Made by a program: the position numbers and the translations under genes. This document shows positions 13,357 through 18,741 of a stretch of 18,741 nucleotides of DNA, piece after piece. Each line of letters starts with the position of its first letter. Within the stretch, counting starts at the first letter, position 1. Source of the DNA: an uncultured Collinsella sp. (GTDB taxonomy: Bacteria > Actinomycetota > Coriobacteriia > Coriobacteriales > Coriobacteriaceae); assembly GCA_900547025.1 (NCBI GenBank), contig UREZ01000030.1:1-18741 (forward strand). The letters are read 5' to 3'. The notes beneath the pieces are model-generated. The model was not told the DNA's origin and made no database searches. It worked only from the letters and a program-made list of their open reading frames with translations.

Positions 13357-14484
13357 TTAGTAGCGAACGAAGATATAGTTGTTGTTCATGCCGGCGGCAA
13401 CGGAGCTGATGATAACACCCGTGTTGTAGTCAGAAGCATGAATCATCTGACCACCACCGATGTAAATGCCGGTGTGGTACGAGTTGACGACAACGTCACC
13501 AGGCTGCGGATCGGACACACGCGTCCAGCCCATAAAGGTGCCCGTGGTGCCCAGGCGGCAATAGCGACCAGTGAGGCAGTAGCTAACAAAACCAGAGCAG
13601 TCGAAGCTGTTCGGGCCAATTCCGCCCCAGGAATAGGCGCAACCAAGCTTGCTGTATGCACGCGAGACAACGGAACCGCCATCGACGGACTGGCTCGGAG
13701 CAGAAGGCGTCGGAGCCGGAGCAGGCGTGGGGGGCTGCGGCGTCGGAGCAGGTGCCGGCGTAGGAGCCGGAGTGTTGCCGCCCTGGTTGTTGTTATTGCT
13801 GGTCTGGCCACCGTTGTTGGTGTTCTCGGTCGTACCTGCAGTTTCGTTGCTCACCGTAGCCTTCTCGGCGGTACTGGCGTTGATGCCGGCCTGCAGCGCG
13901 GCGTTGGCCTCGGCCTCTGCGGCAAGCTCGGCTTGCAGCTGCGAATCCAGGGAGTTTACGACGTTCTGGGCTTCAGCCTGCTGGGCGTTAAGCTCGTCGA
14001 CCTTCTTTTGCGTGGCTGCGACGTTCTTTTCCTGCTCGGACTGCTTATCGGTGAGCTGCTGCTTAAGCTCCTTGACCTCTTGAATGGTCTGAGCTTGCTT
14101 ATCGGAGACTTTGCCGTAGTAGAACAGACGGTTGAGCATATCGCTCAGGTCGTCAACGCCCGTTAGAACCTGAAGCAGGCTCAGACCGCCGGTCTTGTAC
14201 TCGCCGGCGACATAGGTCGAGAGCTTGGCCTGACCGTCAGCAATCTCCTGCTGCTTTTGCGTGATCTCGCCAGCAGTCTGATCGAGCGCCTGCGTCTGCG
14301 TGGCGAGCTCATCGTAAATCTGCTGGGTTTGGGTACCGATCTGCTCGAGCTTCGTACGAGCAGCGGCAAGGTCGGATGCGGTATCGGCGTAGGCAGGAGC
14401 CGCGAGGCCCAAGCCTAAAACACAAGCGAGGGTTGCCGTAGCAGCGCAGCGTGCCATGTTTTTGTGCGTGTTTGCTGTGCGCAT
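13357..14484 (-). CDS. Secreted NlpC/P60 peptidoglycan endopeptidase with N-terminal coiled coil
   Basis: 375 residues. A Sec signal peptide comes first (hydrophobic core about 13-30, likely cleavage after AYA33). Then comes a long Gln/Glu/Lys-rich coiled coil (about 35-205), an Asn/Gly-rich then Pro/Ala/Thr linker (about 215-262), and an NlpC/P60 domain (about 265-375). The catalytic residues are visible: Cys296 in FDCSGF, His337 in YHTGIYIG and His349 in MIHAS. The layout resembles CwlO, RipA and PcsB-like hydrolases, in which the coiled coil holds the enzyme in check and FtsEX-type complexes release it. Such enzymes cut D-Glu to diamino-acid bonds during growth or daughter-cell separation. 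AAGGAAG precedes ATG 14484. It follows apt after 32 bp. Confidence 0.93.
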   Translation of the reverse strand: MRTANTHKNMARCAATATLACVLGLGLAAPAYADTASDLAAARTKLEQIGTQTQQIYDELATQTQALDQTAGEITQKQQEIADGQAKLSTYVAGEYKTGGLSLLQVLTGVDDLSDMLNRLFYYGKVSDKQAQTIQEVKELKQQLTDKQSEQEKNVAATQKKVDELNAQQAEAQNVVNSLDSQLQAELAAEAEANAALQAGINASTAEKATVSNETAGTTENTNNGGQTSNNNNQGGNTPAPTPAPAPTPQPPTPAPAPTPSAPSQSVDGGSVVSRAYSKLGCAYSWGGIGPNSFDCSGFVSYCLTGRYCRLGTTGTFMGWTRVSDPQPGDVVVNSYHTGIYIGGGQMIHASDYNTGVIISSVAAGMNNNYIFVRY

Positions 14485-14516
14485 GTAGCTTCCTTTCCAG
14501 TAACTAAGGGTAACGG

Positions 14517-15047
14517 CTAGTCCACCGTCACCAGGCTAAAGAGCTCAACATCGTCGTCAGTCGACGTGAGCTTCTCGCGCGGGTTGAGAAACGCAAGCTC
14601 AAGGATACACCCGTAGCCCACAAGCTTTGCGCCCATATCTCGCACCAGTTTACCTGTTGCTTCGACGGTTCCGCCCGTCGCGACCAAGTCGTCCAGAATC
14701 AACACGGTATCTTTAGAGCTGATAGCGTCGGCATGGATCTCAATTGAATCGGTGCCGTACTCGAGCTCGTAGCTCTGGCTTACGGTCTCGCGCGGCAGCT
14801 TGCCCGGTTTACGTGCGGGAACAAAGCCGGCGCCCAGAGCGACGGCCACGGGAACGCCCACCATAAAGCCGCGAGCCTCGGGACCTACGACCTTGGTGAT
14901 TCCCATGCCGGCAAAGTGCTCGGCGAGGGCATCGGTCATGGCTTTGAGCGCCTCGGGATTGCCGAAGAGCGGCGTGATGTCTTTAAAGATGACTCCGGGC
15001 TCGGGATAGTCGGGGATGTCGACGATTTGAGATTCGAAGTCGTACAT
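14517..15047 (-). CDS. apt: Adenine phosphoribosyltransferase
   Basis: Purine salvage: adenine plus PRPP gives AMP and PPi. 176 residues. The PRPP-binding signature VLILDDLVATGGT is at 115-127, and the N-terminal IPDYPEPGVIFKDITPLF (11-28) and GPEARGFMVGVPVA (55-68) are diagnostic for Apt. Start: ATG 15047 has AAGGT 6 nt upstream. A TTG five codons earlier is in frame but overlaps this ribosome binding site, so I rejected it. It lies between the MerR gene (40-bp gap) and the NlpC/P60 gene, all on the minus strand, and may be in the same transcript; the functional link is unclear. Confidence 0.96.
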   Translation of the reverse strand: MYDFESQIVDIPDYPEPGVIFKDITPLFGNPEALKAMTDALAEHFAGMGITKVVGPEARGFMVGVPVAVALGAGFVPARKPGKLPRETVSQSYELEYGTDSIEIHADAISSKDTVLILDDLVATGGTVEATGKLVRDMGAKLVGYGCILELAFLNPREKLTSTDDDVELFSLVTVD

Positions 15048-15087
15048 TGCATGACCTTTCAATGGGTTGCCGGATAAGCGGCAGCTG

Positions 15088-15966
15088 TTACTTGCCCGCG
15101 GTGACGGTGCCGGATTGCGAAGGGGCGACGACCTTGAGCGGCTTTACGAGAGAATCCTCGTGTGAAGCCGGCGCGACTGTCTCTTCGTTTTTGGCCTTGG
15201 TGAACTCGGAGCGAGTGATTTCCTCATCGAGTGCATCGATGTCGGCGTCTTCGACCACGGCGTTGAGCGACTCAAAAACGCGGTTCTTGAGCAGCGCGGT
15301 GTGCACGCCCTCCGTCAGGTCGTGAAGCTTCTTAAACGCACGCTCGAGCTTGGCGTCGCGCTCGTCATCGGAGGTGTCCATGCCGAGCATGCTCACGAGC
15401 ACCTGCTCAAACATCGAGGACTCGCGGTTGGCGGAAGACACGTACTGACGCAGGTTGCGCGGCTCGATATGGAAGCGTGACAGCTCGGAGCAGTAACGGA
15501 TGATCGGAAAATCGCGACCATCGACGAGCTCACGATTCTGCGGACTCTTGATGATGCGAATGAGGTCGTTCTCGGCGAGCGAGCGGATAAACGAAATCTC
15601 GACGCCCAGCATATCGGGAATGGTCTCGATGGGATGCAGCTTTTGCTTAGTCTCCTTGGGCTCCGTCTTGAGTGGAACATCGGACAGCAAGCCCACCTCG
15701 TAGGCGAGCGTTGACAGGTCCGTGGCGTTTTCCAAGCGCTGCTTAATCACGTTGAGCGGCATGTAGCGAGTCTTCTGCAAGTGCAGAATGACCTCCAGGC
15801 GATCAACGTCCTCCTTGGAGTACTGACGGTATCCCTTAGGCGTACGATGAGGGGTAATGAGCCCCTCATCCTCTAGAAATCTTATTTTTGAGTTCGAAAG
15901 ATCGGGGTATGCGCCTCGAAGTAGGTTGACGACTTGGCCGATACTCAGATAGTTGCGTTCGGCCAT
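15088..15966 (-). CDS. MerR family regulator, FtsR-like
   Basis: 292 residues. The N-terminal MerR winged helix (about 6-75) reads YLSIGQVVNLLRGAYPDL, SKIRFLEDEGLI, then TPKGYRQYSKEDVDRLEVI. There are no cysteine metal-binding signatures, and the long C-terminal part (about 100-250) is the kind found in the actinobacterial Rv1828/FtsR group. FtsR activates ftsZ in Corynebacterium. The neighbouring FHA gene, 3 nt upstream, reproduces the actinobacterial garA/odhI-ftsR pairing, which supports the assignment (context plus motif; no alignment was run). The last 50 residues are acidic then Ser/Val-rich and look unstructured. GGTGAG serves as the ribosome binding site for ATG 15966. Confidence 0.85.
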   Translation of the reverse strand: MAERNYLSIGQVVNLLRGAYPDLSNSKIRFLEDEGLITPHRTPKGYRQYSKEDVDRLEVILHLQKTRYMPLNVIKQRLENATDLSTLAYEVGLLSDVPLKTEPKETKQKLHPIETIPDMLGVEISFIRSLAENDLIRIIKSPQNRELVDGRDFPIIRYCSELSRFHIEPRNLRQYVSSANRESSMFEQVLVSMLGMDTSDDERDAKLERAFKKLHDLTEGVHTALLKNRVFESLNAVVEDADIDALDEEITRSEFTKAKNEETVAPASHEDSLVKPLKVVAPSQSGTVTAGK

Positions 15967-15969
15967 GCC

Positions 15970-16404
15970 CTACTCACCGGTTTCGATGCGCTCCGGCGTG
16001 CTCTCGTGGTAGATGAGCGTAAACGTACCGATCTGAACGGAAGAACCGTCGTGCAGCGGGGCTGCATTGACGATGGCACCGTCGACCCAGGTGCCATTGA
16101 GCGAGCCCAGGTCCTCGATGCGAGCGCCGAGGCCCTCGCGAATAATGCGCGCGTGGCTGCGCGAAACGGTCATGTCATTAAGGAAGATGCCGTTCGCGGG
16201 ATCGCGGCCGATGGTGGTCACGTCGTCCTCGAGCTCAAAGGCGGCACCAGTCTGCGGACCCTTGACGATGGACAGGACGGGGGCGGTGATGCGCACGTTG
16301 GCCATGAGGTCGGGAACGGTGACGTCGCTTGAAGGCACGCGGAATACGCAGGTAGCGTCAGCAGTCTTATCATTCTGAGGCATATTGTTAACCATGTTGT
16401 CCAT
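15970..16404 (-). CDS. FHA-domain protein, GarA/OdhI-like
   Basis: 144 residues with a short N-terminal tail and one FHA domain (about 42-132). The phosphothreonine-binding residues are present: Arg67 (TIGRDP), Ser81 and His84 (SRSHARI), and Asn103 (SLNGTWVDG). In GarA/OdhI an N-terminal ETTSVFR motif is phosphorylated by Pkn kinases, folds back onto the FHA domain and shuts off inhibition of 2-oxoglutarate metabolism. Here the tail has DATCVFR (16-22), keeping one Thr (Thr18) plus VFR. Start: ATG 16404 has AGGGG at 5-nt spacing; a TTG at 16437 is less likely. It lies 3 nt before the FtsR-like gene. The GarA-type function is inferred. Confidence 0.87.
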   Translation of the reverse strand: MDNMVNNMPQNDKTADATCVFRVPSSDVTVPDLMANVRITAPVLSIVKGPQTGAAFELEDDVTTIGRDPANGIFLNDMTVSRSHARIIREGLGARIEDLGSLNGTWVDGAIVNAAPLHDGSSVQIGTFTLIYHESTPERIETGE

Positions 16405-16470
16405 GACAACCCCTAACTTATCGCGGACGTGCCGCAAATAATGAACCGTACGTAATCATACCCCAACGAA

Positions 16471-17175
16471 TCAGTCTTCGATTTCAGGGTTCAGAAAGTC
16501 GATGTCCTCGTCCTCGGGATGCGCGAGAGCCTGTTTAATGGCCACTCCGCCCTTAATGGAGTAGATGACAGCCGTGAGCATGGAGAAGATCACGCCGCCG
16601 TACACAAAGAAGATGCCGAGGGGCACCGAGCTTCCGTTGAGGCCCGGGAAGGCCGTAAGGGTTGAAGATAAAAGGTGCAGGCCGTCAATAACGGGGAAAC
16701 CGAGCAGCATGAGTGAGAAGCCGGTCATGAGCAGCGCCGTGGCAATCTTTCCGGGAAAGACCACATCGATGGGGCGACGGTGATAATGACGCACGATAAG
16801 CGTGCCGATGCCCAGATAGATGTCGCGGCCAATAATGAGTACGCAGACCCAGATGGGCAGCTCTCCGCGGACCACCAGTCCAAGTACGCCGGTGAACAGC
16901 AGCGCACGGTCGCAAATGGGATCCATGACCTTGCCGAGCCACGAGACCGTCTTAGTCATGCGGGCGATCTGACCGTCCATCCAGTCGGTGGAGGCGGCAA
17001 CGGCGTAGATAGCGATGGCGATGACGCGGTTGTTATCCGTCACAAACAGGTACAGAAATACCAGGGTGAGGATCAGGCGCGTAAAGGTGATGAAATTGGA
17101 GATCGTAAAGATCTTATTCGACGGGTAATCGGAAGTGCCGATAAGCTCCTTTTTGATCTTCTTTTTGATGCCCAC
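16471..17175 (-). CDS. CDP-alcohol phosphatidyltransferase (PgsA-type phospholipid synthase)
   Basis: 234 residues with several membrane helices. The catalytic CDP-alcohol phosphotransferase motif D-x2-D-G-x2-A-R-x8-G-x3-D-x3-D is complete: D64, D67, G68, A71, R72, G81, D85, D89. Phosphatidylglycerophosphate synthase is the most likely activity; cardiolipin or phosphatidylinositol-phosphate synthase of the same family cannot be excluded. The N-terminus MGIKKKIKKEL is basic and cytoplasmic. I chose GTG 17175 because GGGGGAG lies 4 nt upstream; the open frame continues to 17301, but that part crosses an inverted repeat and a likely -10, and has no family sequence. It lies upstream of the FHA gene (66-bp gap), as in the mycobacterial pgsA2-garA region. 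Confidence 0.9.
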   Translation of the reverse strand: MGIKKKIKKELIGTSDYPSNKIFTISNFITFTRLILTLVFLYLFVTDNNRVIAIAIYAVAASTDWMDGQIARMTKTVSWLGKVMDPICDRALLFTGVLGLVVRGELPIWVCVLIIGRDIYLGIGTLIVRHYHRRPIDVVFPGKIATALLMTGFSLMLLGFPVIDGLHLLSSTLTAFPGLNGSSVPLGIFFVYGGVIFSMLTAVIYSIKGGVAIKQALAHPEDEDIDFLNPEIED

Positions 17176-17211
17176 AGGACTCCCCCGCTGGTTAACGACA
17201 AAACTTTCGAT

Positions 17212-17240
17212 ACTATACCCGTTCCGGCGATGTCTATCCA
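17212..17240 (-). promoter_or_regulatory. Possible promoter of the phosphatidyltransferase gene
   Basis: On the minus strand, -35-like TGGATA (17240-17235), a 17-bp spacer and -10-like TATAGT (17217-17212). The -35 overlaps the proximal arm of the inverted repeat at 17236-17294, so the repeat may be an operator. Confidence 0.4.
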
Positions 17241-17294
17241 GCGCAGCCATAGAGAGTCCAGACATGTGGAGGGCGCCTCTGGGCTGCGCTGGAT
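17236..17294. repeat. 13-bp inverted repeat upstream of the phosphatidyltransferase gene
   Basis: Arms ATCCAGCGCAGCC (17236-17248) and GGCTGCGCTGGAT (17282-17294) are perfect reverse complements with a 33-nt interior. The interior holds a smaller TCCA/TGGA dyad. It lies about 60-120 bp upstream of the gene and overlaps the proposed -35. Confidence 0.6.
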
Positions 17295-17303
17295 TCTGCA
17301 TTT

Positions 17304-17360
17304 GTGTACATCAGCCTCCAAAAGCGACATTTTTCGGCATCTTTGGTGGCTGGTGTACAC
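17304..17360. repeat. 19-bp imperfect inverted repeat
   Basis: Arms 17304-17322 (starting GTGTACATCAGCC) and 17342-17360 (ending GGCTGGTGTACAC) match at 17 of 19 positions with a 19-nt loop. It sits 9 bp from the 13-bp repeat, so two hairpins stand side by side. On the plus strand TTTT follows, but no plus-strand gene precedes it. The role is unknown. Confidence 0.55.
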
Positions 17361-17431
17361 GTTTTGATTCGGTGATTACATCGATCGGGAAAGTTGTTGC
17401 TTTAAGCAAAATAATCATGGTGATTAAAAAC

Positions 17432-17461
17432 AAAAAAGGTCAGGCACTAGGTGCCTGACCT
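17432..17461 (-). terminator. Rho-independent terminator after tRNA-Pro
   Basis: On the minus strand, AGGTCAGGCAC pairs perfectly with GTGCCTGACCT around a 3-nt loop and is followed by a T-run (plus-strand A-run 17432-17437). It lies 9 bp after the tRNA CCA end. Confidence 0.9.
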
Positions 17462-17470
17462 GCAAACTTC

Positions 17471-17547
<77 letters not shown>

Positions 17548-17589
17548 AAGCTTTTGTTTGTTGCTCTGCTCTCGCTCGCAACAAAGAGT

Positions 17590-17619
17590 ATATTAACCCG
17601 AAACTTTGTCCTTGTGCAA
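17590..17619 (-). promoter_or_regulatory. Possible promoter of tRNA-Pro
   Basis: On the minus strand, -35-like TTGCAC (17619-17614), an 18-bp spacer and -10-like TAATAT (17595-17590), about 43 nt before the 5' end of the mature tRNA. It lies just after the coaBC stop. The leader contains a TTGTTGC/GCAACAA dyad. Confidence 0.4.
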
Positions 17620-17627
17620 GAACTTTT

Positions 17628-18740
17628 TTACAAATTTTGAAGCAAGTCCAAAATTGTATCTGCGAGCTGGGGTTTTGTTAGCACGGGTAGTTCTTGCGTG
17701 CCCGTTGTGCTCACAATCCAGGCCTTGTTGGTATCCGTTCCAAAGCCCGAATCCGCACGCGAGACATCGTTGGCGATGATCGCGTCGCAACCCTTGCGGG
17801 CCAATTTGCGTTCGGCGTACTCCACGACGTTTTCGGTCTCGGCCGCAAAGCCGATCACACAACGCTCGCCCTTTTGGCGCGAGAGCTCGGCCAAAATATC
17901 GACCGTCTCGACGAGTTCGATGCGATCCAAGCGTTCGTTGGCCTTTTTGAGCTTATGGTCCGCAGGGGATACGGGAGTGTAGTCGGCGACGGCCGCAGCG
18001 CAAATGGCAGCGTCGGCCGTCTGGAAGGCGCTCAACGCCGCCTGCAGCATCTCTGCGGCGGTCTGCACGCGCACGCACTCCACGCCGCGGGGAACATCGA
18101 GCGACGTCGGTCCCAGCACGAGTGTGACCGCAGCGCCGCGGCGTACGGCCTCCCCTGCCAGGGCGATGCCCATCTTGCCCGACGACCGGTTGCCAATGAA
18201 GCGCACGGGGTCGATCGGTTCGTGCGTTGGGCCGGCGGTAATCACGATGCGCTTGCCCGCAAGGTCCTGAGGCACGGGGTCGAGCGCATCGCAGATGGCC
18301 TCGACGATGTCCTCGGGCTCGCTCATGCGTCCCGTATCCACGTCGCCGCAGGCAAGGTAGCCGCTGCCGGGTCCCACCACATGGACGCCACGGTCGCGCA
18401 GCGTGGCCATGTTGGCTTGTGTCGCCGGAGCCTTCCACATGCCATTGTTCATGGCGGGTGCAATCACGATGGGTCGCGGCGTGGCAAGCAGCGTGGTGGA
18501 GATGAGGTCATCGGCGATGCCGTTGGCCATTTTAGCGATGATATTGGCCGTCGCGGGCGCCACGACCACCAGGTCGGGCTCCTGCGCCAGCGAAATGTGG
18601 TGGATGGGGTCGGAGGGGTCGTCGAACAGGCCCACCGCGACCGGCTCATTGGTGAGCGCGCGGAAGGTAAGCGGCCCCACAAACTCCGTGGCATGCTCGC
18701 TCATGACGACCTTTACGCGTGCGCCGCGCTTTTGCAGTAG
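17628..18740 (-). CDS. coaBC: Bifunctional phosphopantothenoylcysteine decarboxylase / phosphopantothenate-cysteine ligase (5' end outside window)
   Basis: Coenzyme A synthesis: the CoaC half decarboxylates 4'-phosphopantothenoylcysteine with FMN, and the CoaB half joins cysteine to 4'-phosphopantothenate. About 371 residues are present. The frame continues to the right edge (LLQKRGARVKVVMSEHATEF reads through it), so the N-terminus and start are missing; the Met at 18704 is internal. CoaC features: APAMNNGMW and the catalytic-cysteine region GYLACGDVDTGRM. CoaB features: ITAGPTHEPIDPVRFIGN, SSGKMG, AAAVADYTP and the KLKK motif. The C-terminus, with IIANDVSRADSGFGTDTN, is complete. It lies upstream of tRNA-Pro on the same strand with no visible terminator between them. 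Confidence 0.96.
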   Translation of the reverse strand, partial: LLQKRGARVKVVMSEHATEFVGPLTFRALTNEPVAVGLFDDPSDPIHHISLAQEPDLVVVAPATANIIAKMANGIADDLISTTLLATPRPIVIAPAMNNGMWKAPATQANMATLRDRGVHVVGPGSGYLACGDVDTGRMSEPEDIVEAICDALDPVPQDLAGKRIVITAGPTHEPIDPVRFIGNRSSGKMGIALAGEAVRRGAAVTLVLGPTSLDVPRGVECVRVQTAAEMLQAALSAFQTADAAICAAAVADYTPVSPADHKLKKANERLDRIELVETVDILAELSRQKGERCVIGFAAETENVVEYAERKLARKGCDAIIANDVSRADSGFGTDTNKAWIVSTTGTQELPVLTKPQLADTILDLLQNL

Positions 18741-18741
18741 G

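Noticed and set aside
13438..14166. Plus-strand open frame opposite the NlpC/P60 gene (242 codons)
   Set aside because: Antisense to a gene with signal peptide, coiled coil and catalytic residues; its low-complexity Arg/Leu/Val content is a by-product of the Gln/Pro-rich repeats on the other strand.
17176..17301. N-terminal extension of the phosphatidyltransferase by 42 residues
   Set aside because: It crosses a likely -10 and an inverted repeat; the GTG at 17175 has a strong ribosome binding site and gives the expected family length.
17694..18740. Long open frame on the plus strand opposite coaBC (348 codons)
   Set aside because: It is the mirror of a clear coaBC frame, rich in His/Arg/Gly as expected for antisense reading of G+C-rich DNA, with no motif or ribosome binding site.

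Overview
The window is chromosomal core DNA from a moderately G+C-rich actinomycete-like bacterium. By gene content and order I infer a member of the Coriobacteriia, most likely Collinsella or a close relative. Supporting signs are rny next to spoVS in a lineage not known to sporulate, miaB-miaA-hflX followed by lexA / LysM gene / nrdR / dut (the order familiar from Mycobacterium and Streptomyces), and an FHA gene next to a MerR gene and a pgsA-type gene as in other Actinobacteria. The genus is inferred from memory; no search was run. No mobile gene, CRISPR array or phage gene is visible.

Layout. Positions 1-5848 (+): 3' end of rny, an orphan GHKL-ATPase gene, spoVS, then the tightly coupled set miaB-miaA-hflX, joined by TAATG stop/start overlaps. 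Positions 5833-7181 (-): a membrane acyltransferase-like gene coupled to lexA. Positions 7182-7341: a divergent SOS control region with three LexA boxes at exact 28-bp steps and a sigma-A type promoter. Positions 7342-8737 (+): LysM membrane protein (probable SOS division inhibitor), nrdR, dut. Positions 8738-9129: a gene-free island packed with palindromes. Positions 9130-10431 (-): MGDG-synthase-family glycosyltransferase. Positions 10549-11487 (+): trxB. Positions 11643-12254 (+): DUF1836 regulator. Positions 12327-13193 (-): DegV protein. Positions 13357-17175 (-): NlpC/P60 endopeptidase, apt, FtsR-like MerR regulator, GarA-like FHA protein, CDP-alcohol phosphatidyltransferase. Positions 17471-17547 (-): tRNA-Pro(GGG). 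Positions 17628-18740 (-): coaBC, cut by the window end.

Functional themes. The left third concerns RNA (RNase Y decay, two-step modification of tRNA A37 by MiaA and MiaB, the ribosome-linked GTPase HflX). The centre is SOS and nucleotide control: LexA represses itself and probably a LysM division inhibitor, followed by NrdR (ribonucleotide reductase repressor) and dUTPase. The right part is cell envelope and division: lipid glycosyltransferase, peptidoglycan hydrolase, FtsR-like regulator and phospholipid synthase.

Most unusual signal. Between the convergent genes dut and the glycosyltransferase lie two long palindromes of about 100 bp. Their outer stems are unrelated, but their central core is the same, and inner stem positions covary. 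Each lies within about 17 bp of a stop codon and has the same orientation relative to the gene before it. A third, almost perfect 49-bp palindrome sits between them. I have no family name for this element. Other leads are a dyad shared by the DUF1836 and degV upstream regions, and a 12-bp inverted repeat that includes the nrdR start codon.
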